Shown here piece by piece: positions 1 to 10,870 of a DNA stretch of 64,000 nt. Source of the DNA: Hofstenia miamia (taxonomy: Eukaryota; Xenacoelomorpha; Acoela); contig SCFE01000007.1 in NCBI GenBank assembly GCA_004352715.1, positions 1,983,873-2,047,872 of the forward strand. The letters are read 5' to 3'. Each line of letters starts with the position of its first letter. Position 1 is the first letter of the stretch. The position numbers and the translations under genes were made by a program. The notes beneath the pieces were generated by a model, which did not search any database, was not told the origin of the DNA, and saw only the letters and a list, made by a program, of their open reading frames with translations.

Positions 1-321
1 TCATGATATTTATCACAATTACTGAAATCAAATAAATCATAATCATCATTAAGTGTTTTCAAATCATTAGTTATATCCTTAGTTTTTATATTCAAAATGA
101 AACTGTCTGTATCCATGTAGTTCAGAGTTACATTATTTTCACCAAAAATGGTTGCAAGACATCATAATACGTTTCATACACTAAGAGCTTTGATAGATCT
201 AATGCTGTAACATCAAGGTATATTGGTTTATCAAACTTTAATTTAGCTTGACTGTAATGATATACCAGAAAATCACCAATATGAGAATGTGTGATTTAGG
301 TTCTTGAAAGTCAAACAGGTC
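1..321 (-). pseudogene. DNA polymerase B fragment (Polinton/viral type), inverted copy
   Basis: Counterpart of the better preserved plus-strand fragment at 17942-18262. The minus-strand translation shows the same blocks, including the region around the catalytic Asp-rich motif, but is broken by a frame change near 120-150. The family is the protein-primed type of polymerase found in Polintons/Mavericks and related animal virus-like elements. Only a short piece of the catalytic palm region is present, with no terminal repeats or partner genes nearby, so this is a dead fragment. Family assignment rests on motif recognition without a search. Confidence 0.55.
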
Positions 322-689
322 TAATTGAGAAATAATCAGAACTTCTGGTAACAGTCCTATTGGATATTTTATCCAAATAACCTGGAAAATAAAACAAAAA
401 ACTTTCCAGTAAAAATTGCTCTTGGTATTTGTCCTACACAAAAGATTATTTATGATCAGTATGATAGAAAATTCGACTTTTACTTTTGCAGGTCATTGAA
501 GTTTCATCTATGAATGGGTATGGAAATTTCTTGTGTGCATAGAGTAATTTCATTTAAACAGAACAACATGCATATATTGATCATAGCCCTAATAGTTAAA
601 AAGTAGTTTTGAGAAATATTTTTACAAACTTTTATATATTGCTTTCTTTTAAAAAACTTGTGAAAATATTAGAGGACTGATTATGAATT

Positions 690-1030
690 ATTTGATTTCA
701 GTAATTTTGATAAATATAATGAACTTTTTAGTGAAAGATATTTTAAAATTGAGACACCTGAAAGTATATATTTAGAACAATTCATTGCTTTGAGTAGCAA
801 AATGTATTTATATAAAGTTAATAAATAATCAAAAATACTTTGAAGGGAAAAACAAAAGTTTAAAAAGAATTATAAACAATTGAAGATTATAAAAATAGTT
901 TAGAAACAAATAAAGTTGGTGTTGCTAACAACTATGCAGTGCAAAATAAAAAACACAAATTTTGTTGAATTAACACAGAAAATACATCATTATCACCATT
1001 TGATGATAAAAGATATTACTTAAATTTATT
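690..1030 (+). pseudogene. DNA polymerase B C-terminal fragment, plus copy
   Basis: This stretch parallels 18230-18560 on the plus strand and is the reverse complement of about 17233-17573. Translation gives discontinuous blocks resembling the region after the palm domain of Polinton-type polymerases, interrupted by several stops and frame changes. It lies head-to-head with the fragment at 1-321, the same arrangement as in the arm at 17.0-18.26 kb. Nonfunctional. Confidence 0.5.
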
Positions 1031-1258
1031 ACAAAGTATTTGATATGGATATAACTTTTCATATTAAATAAAACCATAGAGTAAATTTTAGGGAGGAGTA
1101 AAAAATTAATGAAAAAATGATAAATTTAAGGAGTCTTGATGATAATTTTGAACTTAGCAGTCTTAGCACCATATTTTATGATTTGATTAATTAAATAAAT
1201 TATCAATATAGTTGTCCTAGATAATATCAACCATTATACAAGAAGGGAACTATCAATA

Positions 1259-2258
1259 NNNNNNNNNNNNNNNNNNNNNNNNNNNNNNNNNNNNNNNNNN
1301 NNNNNNNNNNNNNNNNNNNNNNNNNNNNNNNNNNNNNNNNNNNNNNNNNNNNNNNNNNNNNNNNNNNNNNNNNNNNNNNNNNNNNNNNNNNNNNNNNNNN
1401 NNNNNNNNNNNNNNNNNNNNNNNNNNNNNNNNNNNNNNNNNNNNNNNNNNNNNNNNNNNNNNNNNNNNNNNNNNNNNNNNNNNNNNNNNNNNNNNNNNNN
1501 NNNNNNNNNNNNNNNNNNNNNNNNNNNNNNNNNNNNNNNNNNNNNNNNNNNNNNNNNNNNNNNNNNNNNNNNNNNNNNNNNNNNNNNNNNNNNNNNNNNN
1601 NNNNNNNNNNNNNNNNNNNNNNNNNNNNNNNNNNNNNNNNNNNNNNNNNNNNNNNNNNNNNNNNNNNNNNNNNNNNNNNNNNNNNNNNNNNNNNNNNNNN
1701 NNNNNNNNNNNNNNNNNNNNNNNNNNNNNNNNNNNNNNNNNNNNNNNNNNNNNNNNNNNNNNNNNNNNNNNNNNNNNNNNNNNNNNNNNNNNNNNNNNNN
1801 NNNNNNNNNNNNNNNNNNNNNNNNNNNNNNNNNNNNNNNNNNNNNNNNNNNNNNNNNNNNNNNNNNNNNNNNNNNNNNNNNNNNNNNNNNNNNNNNNNNN
1901 NNNNNNNNNNNNNNNNNNNNNNNNNNNNNNNNNNNNNNNNNNNNNNNNNNNNNNNNNNNNNNNNNNNNNNNNNNNNNNNNNNNNNNNNNNNNNNNNNNNN
2001 NNNNNNNNNNNNNNNNNNNNNNNNNNNNNNNNNNNNNNNNNNNNNNNNNNNNNNNNNNNNNNNNNNNNNNNNNNNNNNNNNNNNNNNNNNNNNNNNNNNN
2101 NNNNNNNNNNNNNNNNNNNNNNNNNNNNNNNNNNNNNNNNNNNNNNNNNNNNNNNNNNNNNNNNNNNNNNNNNNNNNNNNNNNNNNNNNNNNNNNNNNNN
2201 NNNNNNNNNNNNNNNNNNNNNNNNNNNNNNNNNNNNNNNNNNNNNNNNNNNNNNNNNN
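1259..2258. other. Assembly gap, 1000 N
   Basis: Exactly 1000 N, the usual placeholder for a scaffold gap of unknown size. The block after it (2259-4102) duplicates 11682-13609. Confidence 0.99.
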
Positions 2259-2537
2259 TTTAGTTTGGTCACGACTTGATGAAATCTTTCCACAATGGAA
2301 AGTTCTTCTTATCACCGAACTTAATTCCAGAAACTCGTTTTCGTTTACCTGGTTTCACCAGCAGTGAACTGATGTTAATTGCGAGTTCCGAATTTAATTC
2401 AATTTCTAAACTTAAAAGGTAAATGCCCGATAGCCTACTAAGATTAAACAATATCTAAAACTCAGTTTACAATTTCGGCAAATAATAATCTACATTTTAA
2501 AATAGTAAAATTTATAAGCACACGACATACATATAGA

Positions 2538-2756
2538 ATGCCACACAATTTTCTGACATTTCTATCAAGAAAAGAGAATTACTATTTAAAACAAAAGGTA
2601 CAATTTACACCAGATCAGCATCAAAGTATTCTATTCATACGCCCACATATTAAAAGAACAACAGTAGAAGCATTCAATTCATCTTTAACTCTTGACATCG
2701 ATGGATATTCGGAATATTTAAGGCTTGATACGATTACTTACAAATCTACTTGTTAG
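2538..2756 (+). CDS. Hypothetical 72-residue ORF, identical in both copies
   Basis: ATG-to-stop frame of 72 codons whose protein is identical to that at 11962-12180. I recognise no domain, signal peptide or membrane segment. Identity between copies reflects the very recent duplication of the whole block, so it is not evidence of selection. There is no clear promoter or splice context. It could be chance, an exon fragment or part of an unrecognised repeat. Confidence 0.15.
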   Translation: MPHNFLTFLSRKENYYLKQKVQFTPDQHQSILFIRPHIKRTTVEAFNSSLTLDIDGYSEYLRLDTITYKSTC

Positions 2757-3561
2757 AAAGCCATCGCAATTTCATCAACAATCAAGAGAACGCTGTAGTA
2801 ATCTTTGAAAGTAGACAAGTATTTTTAATACCAACAATCGTAAGTGATAAGAATTTATAATGCAGTGCAATTGTTTACTATATTACAAGTTGTTAATTCT
2901 TTATTTTTGAAAAATTCTATTGGAACTTTGGAGTAATTTCTGGAAGATATTTAGTTTTATATACAATCAGTTACCTATCGCTTTTAATTCGTCCAATTTC
3001 ATGAGACGTTATAAGTAAATATTCTAAGGATGATTTTCATCAAGACGATTGTGCTTTTTTTAGAGAAGGAGCAATATCAGCACTCGATAGAGAATGCTGT
3101 TATCGACAAGATCCGAAAACGCACACAATTTCATTTTAAGATGTTCAAAAGTGGTGCAACATAGTGAATGTAAAAACTTTAATAGTTTAGTGCAAAAATT
3201 TATAGATGTATTCAGATGTATTCTTGCAATGTTTAATAGAGTTTAATAGAAATAGCCTAATTTTAATTACTGACTGAGCTCTCCAAAACATTGTGTTTCA
3301 CAATACAATTCAGTCACTGCAATCCATAAGTGCAAAACATGCCAAAACGCAGATGTTAGTCCTTCATTGCATGCTTCGGAAAAGAAAAATATTAATGAAA
3401 CAGATCTCCAGTCTGGTTTCTTGGCATAATACAATCATAGGGTACTGCATTTTGAAGATTGCTTCAATTTTATTTCACGAATTGGATTGCGTTTTCCTTC
3501 AATTTGTTGATAGATTATTGCTATAATTGTTTAGTAGATTTTAAAAGCAATACTACTAAAT

Positions 3562-3867
3562 GGGAAGTGATCCAAATTCAATACGTTAACAACACCGTTA
3601 ACAAAATGTTGTTTTAGTTAACATGACCGTAAACCATATCGTTAACTTACACTCAAAATAAATTCGCTAAAGATGAAGTTTACGTTAAAGGGATGTTTTT
3701 TTCCGCAAATGTTATTACAAATAACTTTGACACATTTAGGTTCTGCACATTTCTTCAAATATATCTATGCAAATAAATTTATTAAGCGCATGCAGACATT
3801 TGAAGCTAGAATTGTTGTTTACGGTTGCATTTTCACTTGTTAACGTATGGAATTTGGATCACTTCCC
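3562..3867. mobile_element. MITE, 306 bp, 29-bp TIRs, TAAAT target duplication
   Basis: The left end starts GGGAAGTGATCCAAATTC (arm 3562-3590) and the right arm at 3839-3867 is its reverse complement with one mismatch in 29. TAAAT lies directly outside both ends (3557-3561 and 3868-3872), as expected for a 5-bp target-site duplication. The interior is noncoding with several GTTAAC motifs. It is a non-autonomous DNA transposon; superfamily not assigned. Confidence 0.85.
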
Positions 3868-4102
3868 TAAATATTTGTGCACGCATTTGATAAGATTAAA
3901 TGCAATAATTTTTCAAATCTTGTGTTGTTTAAATCAATAATCTGAAAATATGTAAATTTTTCATTAGCAATTTTTTTAATTATATTACAAAATCTTCTCG
4001 GAGTATTCGTAAAAATATAGTTTTCCATTATTACTTTATCAATATAAGGCTAAAATTAACAAAAAACATTAGTTATGACATTATATTATAGATAATATCA
4101 AT

Positions 4103-5102
4103 NNNNNNNNNNNNNNNNNNNNNNNNNNNNNNNNNNNNNNNNNNNNNNNNNNNNNNNNNNNNNNNNNNNNNNNNNNNNNNNNNNNNNNNNNNNNNNNNNN
4201 NNNNNNNNNNNNNNNNNNNNNNNNNNNNNNNNNNNNNNNNNNNNNNNNNNNNNNNNNNNNNNNNNNNNNNNNNNNNNNNNNNNNNNNNNNNNNNNNNNNN
4301 NNNNNNNNNNNNNNNNNNNNNNNNNNNNNNNNNNNNNNNNNNNNNNNNNNNNNNNNNNNNNNNNNNNNNNNNNNNNNNNNNNNNNNNNNNNNNNNNNNNN
4401 NNNNNNNNNNNNNNNNNNNNNNNNNNNNNNNNNNNNNNNNNNNNNNNNNNNNNNNNNNNNNNNNNNNNNNNNNNNNNNNNNNNNNNNNNNNNNNNNNNNN
4501 NNNNNNNNNNNNNNNNNNNNNNNNNNNNNNNNNNNNNNNNNNNNNNNNNNNNNNNNNNNNNNNNNNNNNNNNNNNNNNNNNNNNNNNNNNNNNNNNNNNN
4601 NNNNNNNNNNNNNNNNNNNNNNNNNNNNNNNNNNNNNNNNNNNNNNNNNNNNNNNNNNNNNNNNNNNNNNNNNNNNNNNNNNNNNNNNNNNNNNNNNNNN
4701 NNNNNNNNNNNNNNNNNNNNNNNNNNNNNNNNNNNNNNNNNNNNNNNNNNNNNNNNNNNNNNNNNNNNNNNNNNNNNNNNNNNNNNNNNNNNNNNNNNNN
4801 NNNNNNNNNNNNNNNNNNNNNNNNNNNNNNNNNNNNNNNNNNNNNNNNNNNNNNNNNNNNNNNNNNNNNNNNNNNNNNNNNNNNNNNNNNNNNNNNNNNN
4901 NNNNNNNNNNNNNNNNNNNNNNNNNNNNNNNNNNNNNNNNNNNNNNNNNNNNNNNNNNNNNNNNNNNNNNNNNNNNNNNNNNNNNNNNNNNNNNNNNNNN
5001 NNNNNNNNNNNNNNNNNNNNNNNNNNNNNNNNNNNNNNNNNNNNNNNNNNNNNNNNNNNNNNNNNNNNNNNNNNNNNNNNNNNNNNNNNNNNNNNNNNNN
5101 NN
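4103..5102. other. Assembly gap, 1000 N
   Basis: Exactly 1000 N, directly followed by a short (AT)n tract at 5103-5113. Confidence 0.99.
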
Positions 5103-5589
5103 ATATATATATACCTAGAATGCTAGTTTGATATTCTGTAATTCATATAGGAGATAGATTAATTTTTCTTGTTTCCCATACATATGCCATATTGTAATTT
5201 TTTAATAATAGCATTAACAATAACAAAGAAACAAGAAAACTTACAATGTCAATATCACAGTATACTATCTCATTGCTAGTAATTGATGAACTGTCTTGTT
5301 TTCGGACTTTACAATTTAATGAAACACACGCTTTTAGTGTAAAACAACATGAGGATATAGCTGCGTGTTAAAAATGATACATAGATAATTATATTAATGT
5401 AAACATGTTTGACAATCTGCTAGCGCATGTTAGCAGGCGTAATAAATAGTAGTTTACTGCATCACACAAATAATGGATATTTTCTCAAGCAGAAAATCTT
5501 CAAGAAATCAGAGGGCAATTTTTGGACATTGTTTTAAAATGATGCCCTGAATTATATTTGGAAATACTTTCAATGATCGATGTTGGAAA
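5103..5589. other. Noncoding A+T-rich spacer
   Basis: It starts with a short (AT)n tract at the gap edge. I see no gene, inverted repeats or other structure before the hAT-like element. Confidence 0.6.
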
Positions 5590-5627
5590 CAGTGGCGTCA
5601 AACGTGGAGGAGCTAGGGGGGGGGGGG

Positions 5628-5818
5628 NNNNNNNNNNNNNNNNNNNNNNNNNNNNNNNNNNNNNNNNNNNNNNNNNNNNNNNNNNNNNNNNNNNNNNNNN
5701 NNNNNNNNNNNNNNNNNNNNNNNNNNNNNNNNNNNNNNNNNNNNNNNNNNNNNNNNNNNNNNNNNNNNNNNNNNNNNNNNNNNNNNNNNNNNNNNNNNNN
5801 NNNNNNNNNNNNNNNNNN
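5628..5818. other. Assembly gap, 191 N, after a poly-G run
   Basis: The N run follows an uninterrupted run of about 12 G near the left terminus of the hAT-like element. The homopolymer probably stopped the read or assembly. Confidence 0.95.
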
Positions 5819-6667
5819 TTAAGCCTACTGTGTTTCTGAGAACAGAAATTTTTGCATGTTATGTTATCAAAATTTTATCTGTTTTTTGAACCTTTCCGTT
5901 TTTTAAATATATTATGTAAAGAATTTCCACACAATTTTTATTAGATTAATTGTAGTTTTCAAAAAACTTCCTGATTATTATGAAATTTTAGAGCAATAAT
6001 TTGCTGAAATTTCATACATCAATGCTAAAAATAAATACAGTGTTTTAATATTTCTTTCTAACTAGGTAAACGCTATTTGCAAACTGAAATTTTACTGAAA
6101 TTTTAAGGTATTTCATCAAAGCCAGAAAAGGCCAATAAATGTTGAAAAGGTCTTTCCAAAATAATGTAAATTTTACAAACCAAGACATTTTTTATAATCA
6201 CATCAAGCAAATGTATTACATTCTTTCAAATTTGAAGGAGGCAGCTAGCAATTCAGTTTGTTTCTGAAAGGGAGCCTACATTTATGGATGAGTCATTAAC
6301 TGAAAAAGGTAAAACTTCAATCATGAATAATAACTAACGTCAACCCAAAAATATTTTCGCATTTAAGAATTTCTTAACTCCTTGAATTGGGCAATATTTT
6401 ACTCATGATAACTGTTGCAAAAGTTTATAGTTATTTGCTAAAAGCAACAAATACTTATTTACTTATTTTCACCTTGTCAAAACGTATAACATACATGCAA
6501 ATTTAGTATAATGCTGGAAGCAGAATTTTTGGCCAATTCCAAATTGAAAACTATTTCTTTGCAAGAAATTCTTTTTCTGGAAACATGAATGAGTGCAGAC
6601 GTAAACTAATTCTTGTTTGGATTTGTAAGAGTATATTTTATGTATTATTAAATTTAAATTTAAACTA

Positions 6668-7201
6668 CAGGGTGTAACAAAAGTAACCAGACGCTAGCAA
6701 AATGAGAGCAAAAAACTGTACATCAATTTATGGAAATTTAACTGTGATGGAGCTCAGCCCCATTATTCACTTATTGTGCGAGAGTGGTTGGACAACCAGT
6801 TTCCCAACAGGTGGATTGGGCGCTGAGGCCTCATCGATTGGTCTGCACGGTCTCCGGACCTGACTGTACCAGACTTTTTTCTATGGGGCTTACTAAAGAA
6901 CAAAGTTTATTACCGAAGAAATTCGTGCCATACCATTAGATTTGGTGAACAAGATGTGCCGATCTGTTCTTGGACTAGGTTAACAAATGTATTGCACGTG
7001 ATGCTCATCATTTTGAACATTTGTTATGAATACTTTCTTCTTTTATGATTCATCGTTTTGGACATTATAACCTCAGTAAGTTGTTTTAGACTCGCTACAC
7101 TGCATATTCTACGATGAATGATTCGTTTTTTATTCCTACTCTTCTGAATAAAGTTAGATTTCTCGTAAACTGAAGCGTCTGGTTACTTTTGTTACACCCT
7201 G
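6668..7201 (+). mobile_element. Internally deleted mariner, 27-bp perfect TIRs, TA duplication
   Basis: The left end starts CAGGGTGTAACAAAAGTAAC (arm 6668-6694) and the right arm at 7175-7201 is its perfect 27-bp reverse complement. TA flanks both ends (6666-6667 and 7202-7203). At 534 bp the copy keeps only the C-terminal part of its transposase, so it cannot move by itself. It sits inside the hAT-like element at 5590-8324 and is therefore the younger insertion. Confidence 0.95.
6746..6921 (+). pseudogene. Mariner transposase C-terminal fragment, DD41D spacing
   Basis: The frame opens with the second catalytic Asp in DGAQPH (codon 6746-6748) and runs through a WIGR block to SPDLTVPDFFLWG. 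The third catalytic residue is the Asp at 6872-6874, 41 residues after the second. That DD41D spacing is the mark of the rosa subfamily of mariner. A TGA at 6824-6826 interrupts the frame after WIGR, and the N-terminal DNA-binding and first-Asp regions are deleted. Nonfunctional. Confidence 0.85.
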
Positions 7202-8524
7202 TATTTGCTATTTGTAGTATATTGTAGTAGATTGAACAACACGCTATATTTAAAAGAAAGATTAAGTATGTAATTTGTGCTAGATTAAAAAGAAACGTTC
7301 GTGACTTACAAAAGTTAACAGTTTAAGGAGCTTTAGTATTTTTCAAGAATGCCTCTTAGTGATTATCCCTATAGAGCTTGTGGCCTTTTTGAAAGAACAA
7401 ACCGGTTTTCCCTAATTTTCAAACGCTTTTCTCCAAATTTGCAAATTGTTGGTGAGTGTGTACCCATGAAATAGTGAAAGCTTTGTACTAATTTTTATTA
7501 CCTGAGGCATTTGAAAACACAAATTTTTTTATGATGAAAATTCCCATTTCTTAGAATTCATTAAAATTATTCCTTATAGTTAAGGCTCAGATAATCATGA
7601 TTTTTGAATTCTATAGGGTATCAGCTAATTCCAAACATCTCTCTCAACAGTTAAACTGCTCAAGCCCGATTAAGGAACCGCCTGCGCAAATTGAGTGATC
7701 ATGGCACCTAAAACGGCTCTGGCAGATATAATTTCAAAGCTTAAATCGAAGAAGAGGTACTTCTCTATTGTGGTGCTTTTTAAGATTTTAAAAAATTCAT
7801 TAGTAGCTTAATCAAAAAAATCCGGTGTCCTTTTACACATTTTCAAAGAAATTTCTCCAAGTCTATTAAAAAATTTGGAAATCGTTAGCCATGGATACAT
7901 CTATTGGTGAATGATCACAAACGTACTCTCAAAAATTTATACTAAGGCTAATTCCTGTGGTTGATGTACTTAAAAAAATTAACTATTTGTCGTTGAAAAT
8001 TTCGATTATTTAAAAAAGACTTAAATACACTTCACACCTACACTCAGATAATTCTAAGGTTTAGAACACATGGGAGGATCGTCGAACATTAACTTTAACT
8101 GCTTTCTTATATGTACAGATAGGCCTCCCAAACAAGTTGTGTCAGAGGTATTGACGCCAAAGGCCTTTTGAGCAATGAGTGCTTAAAATTTTTTTCAAGA
8201 AATTATAAAGGATTATGAAACTCCAAAGATGTTTGAGGTTAATAATGTCTAATTCCTTATACACTCTCACATAAAATATTTTTTGAACTTCGAGACTCTG
8301 ATTTTAAAGGGTTTGACGCCACTGGTTGAAACATGTATAAATGTCGAATTCATGTAGTGTGGTAAATATTCTTTTTCAAATTAACTATTATATAAAACTA
8401 ATCAGAAGATATCACAGTAAAAATTTTTAGTCAAACACATTAACTAAGGCGCCGTTAAAGCATCTTTATTTTTTACAAAATTCTATTGCAAAGCAGCGCA
8501 GTGATATTGTGTTTAAAACACCAC

Positions 8525-8650
8525 GGTGGGTCTCGTGAGCCAAATTGCTACACCACTATAGTCGGTCTACCAAGTGTTCCACTTGTTGGTGGGTCTCGTG
8601 AGCCAAATTGCTACACCACTATAGTCGGTCTACCAAGTGTTCCACTTGTT
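8525..8650 (+). repeat. Perfect 63-bp tandem duplication
   Basis: Two identical 63-bp units, 8525-8587 and 8588-8650. The unit starts GGTGGGTCTCGTGAGCC and contains the inverted pair CCAAGTG/CACTTG. 63 is divisible by three, so a short plus-strand ORF at 8486-8722 carries a 21-residue repeat. I do not think that ORF is a real gene. Confidence 0.9.
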
Positions 8651-8916
8651 GTTTTAAATTTCCTAAGACCAACAGTGTGTAGTTTTAAACGCAAGATATT
8701 TAAATCAGGCCTTAGTCAATAAAATATTTTGCAAGCATTTTTGTTGAAGCAATGAGTGTTGATTGCTTAATTTATGTATTTGTGTTTGCACACAGCTGTT
8801 TTAAACTCTCTTCAAATTCAAATATCCTTTTGCACATAATTTTTCAACGCATTTTACTAGGTAGAGACATGCATTAAACTCTGTCGCCAATTATTTAATC
8901 AAGGCGCAACCTATCA

Positions 8917-9926
8917 CCCAATAAACAATAAAACGTTTAGAAGACATTTTATAACACGTTTTAAAATGGTTTAGAAGACGTTTAGAAAACGCTTTCAGAG
9001 CATTAAAAGACCATGTTTGTAGAACCATTAAGAATTCATAACTAAATATTACTGCTAAGCTATTTCATAAATTTTAATATTCCGCTATGAACAAACGAAA
9101 AATGAAATTTAACAAATTCTAACATTGATGAATATTCTATGTTTATATTATGAAGCACTTGTGGATCAAAAATTTTAAAGATAATTAGTTACTTTTTAGC
9201 TATTAATACGAATTAAAAAACAAAAACATTGCCCAGTTTGAAGAATTCAATTGCGTAAAAGCGCGTTTACATTTGTGCGTCAAGGGGAAAGTTGAACACA
9301 AAATAAATTGAAAATATATTCAATCCTCTCCCCCGTACACTTCCGCTTTTAATTCTGTAAGGTGTCTACACTAGGAATCCATTGAATTCATCATAGTGAA
9401 CAAATATAGACGGGACCATGTGCAATGAAATCGTTAAATGAAATCCACATGAGGAGTGTACACGCATTCATTCACTATTGAATTTGCTTGACGAATTCAT
9501 AAAGTTGAACCAGTGGAAATGGGGTCTAAGAAGAGTCCCTGATCTGGTCCATTAAATTTAGGAATAGTGTAGAAAGCTTTTAGAGATTGCCTGCAAATAT
9601 TTTGGAAATAATTTAAAAAACATTGAGTAATGGTTTAGAAAACGTTTAGATGTCGTCTAGAAAGCGTTTAGAAGACGTCTAGAATACCTTTAGTAATGGC
9701 ATTAATGTCATTTATGGAAAATGTTTTTAAAACGTTTAGAAATGGTTTATAGAAGACGTCTAAAAGACGTTTAGAAGACGTTTTATAAAATCATTTGTGA
9801 ACACTAGATGGCATTCAGCAACGTTTAGAAATGGTGTTTTATAAGACGTACCTTAAGACGACTTACGACGTGTACACGTGTTATACCACTATAAGACGAA
9901 TGCAAAACGTTTTATTATTTATTGGG
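8917..9926. mobile_element. TIR element of 1010 bp with internal GTTTAGAAGAC repeats
   Basis: CCCAATAAACAATAAAACGT opens the left arm (8917-8938); the right arm at 9905-9926 is its inverse with one mismatch in 22. Much of the interior near both ends is a degenerate array of motifs like GTTTAGAAGACGTTTAGAAA in both phases, while 9240-9580 is different in texture. There is no coding frame. The terminus resembles that of the MITE at 40615-40921, suggesting related transposases. No clear target duplication is visible. Confidence 0.75.
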
Positions 9927-10066
9927 TAATACACACTAAAGTGCTGTCTTTTAATTCAAATTTTATTCTTATTTAATTCTTAAAAGTAATGTTGACTTTC
10001 TGTTCACCCACCAATCAATGAAAATTGAAAAACTTGATAAGAATTTGGTAAGATCTTAGCAAGTTC

Positions 10067-10441
10067 TTATAACTCCGTTGCAAAATTTACCATGAACCTC
10101 ACTTTTGCGTTTTCTATTGCTTCTATGAACGCTAACTTAGCTAAAGTCGAATTCAATACCTCCATAGAAATTTGCGGATACGACTTCCTAGCAAATTCCA
10201 AAATGTTCTTAGAAAATTCTAAGAGTATTTCTGAAGGCCTTTGAGGTCTACTTCTTAATAATGTTTGATGAGCTACACTCGGAACATGTATACATTTGCT
10301 TCTCAAAATTTCAACAGAATTATCATAATCACTCTGGTGAGTTACATTTTTAACTGCTGAAGGTAAATTTAAATATATTGCACGGGCTTGACCTCCTAAA
10401 GACAAAACTAAATAGTTTGTTTCAGTAGCCACATTTTCCAT
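10067..10441 (-). pseudogene. LTR-retrotransposon gag fragment
   Basis: A 124-codon minus-strand frame reads like the capsid portion of Ty3/gypsy-type Gag: a NYLVLSLGGQARAIYLNLPS block near residues 9-28 and an R-x-Q-x-P-x-E block near 65-70. Just upstream (about 10442-10500) a Gag-like stretch with the W-x-x-F pattern continues in another frame, so a frameshift separates them. No protease, RT or integrase follows, because sequence below about 9927 belongs to the TIR element at 8917-9926. The fragment is truncated and dead. Confidence 0.65.
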
Positions 10442-10850
10442 TCATTCACCTTACATGTTAACAGGAAATATTCATACCAATCGTTAAAACTCTGTCCATT
10501 TTCACTATAAGAAAAATTCTCAGATAAAAACAACAAATTCTGTGCCGTTGTCTACCAATTTTTTTACTCAAAACAATTACCACATGTTCTTACTATTATT
10601 ACTACCTCTGTTAATCTGCTGGAATTATACTCTAAATTGCTTATTATTATTTTAAAAAAACTATGCTTTCCTAATTTCAACAATCAAATTTCTACGGAAC
10701 TTCAATATGAAAATCTTAGCTCCAAAATATAACCCGGTAGTTCAAAACTCTAAATACTAAAAAAAACACTTATAAAAACTCTATGGGGTCTTAGTTCATA
10801 AAACGTAAAAGGACTGTGCCACTAGAAAGGTGATATACTTTCTAGACTAA

Positions 10851-10869
10851 ATCCTGCTGCAACGCGCCA
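10851..10869 (-). promoter_or_regulatory. Candidate primer-binding site
   Basis: On the minus strand, TGGCGCGTTGCAGCAGGAT begins one base after the end of the candidate LTR. It starts with TGG, the complement of a tRNA CCA tail, and is laid out like an acceptor arm followed by a T stem and loop. Its position between LTR and gag is right for a minus-strand LTR element. The primer tRNA is not identified. Confidence 0.5.
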
Positions 10870-10870
10870 A

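Larger units (their letters stand above)
1..1258 (-). repeat. Inverted copy of 17005-18262
   Basis: Read on the minus strand, this block matches 17005-18262 along its whole length with small indels and substitutions; position 1 pairs with about 18262 and 1258 with about 17005. It ends exactly at a 1000-N gap. Both arms carry pieces of a family B DNA polymerase. The arms lie about 15.7 kb apart in opposite orientation, so this is either a true inverted duplication or a contig placed in the wrong orientation. Confidence 0.88.
2259..4102 (+). repeat. Direct copy of 11682-13609
   Basis: Near-identical, in the same orientation, to 11682-13609. It begins and ends exactly at 1000-N gaps. The differences are a few substitutions, a short segment near 3963-3995 absent from the other copy, and a 130-bp tandem duplication present only in the other copy. 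Such a gap-bounded contig may be an unmerged allele or a real duplicate. It holds a short conserved ORF and a MITE, listed separately. Confidence 0.9.
5590..8324. mobile_element. hAT-like non-autonomous element with 14-bp TIRs
   Basis: CAGTGGCGTCAAAC at 5590-5603 is matched perfectly in inverse at 8311-8324. CAGTGGCG-type ends are typical of hAT transposons. The outside octamers GTTGGAAA (5582-5589) and GTTGAAAC (8325-8332) are similar, suggesting a worn 8-bp target duplication. The left end runs into a poly-G tract and a 191-N gap. I find no transposase frame inside apart from the nested mariner at 6668-7201, so the element appears non-autonomous. Confidence 0.65.

Noticed and set aside
1227-2315. 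Long minus-strand open frames across 1227-2315
   Set aside because: Almost all codons are N from the 1000-base gap; no real coding evidence. The same applies to the long frames over the gaps at 52590-53589, 56431-57430 and 59614-60613.
8486-8722. 78-codon frame with a 21-residue tandem repeat
   Set aside because: The protein repeat follows from a 63-bp DNA duplication; no family or gene context supports it.
8525-9926. Direct repeats at 8.5-8.65 kb and 8.9-9.9 kb as a CRISPR-like array
   Set aside because: Units are contiguous or degenerate without unique spacers, and the setting is eukaryotic transposon DNA.
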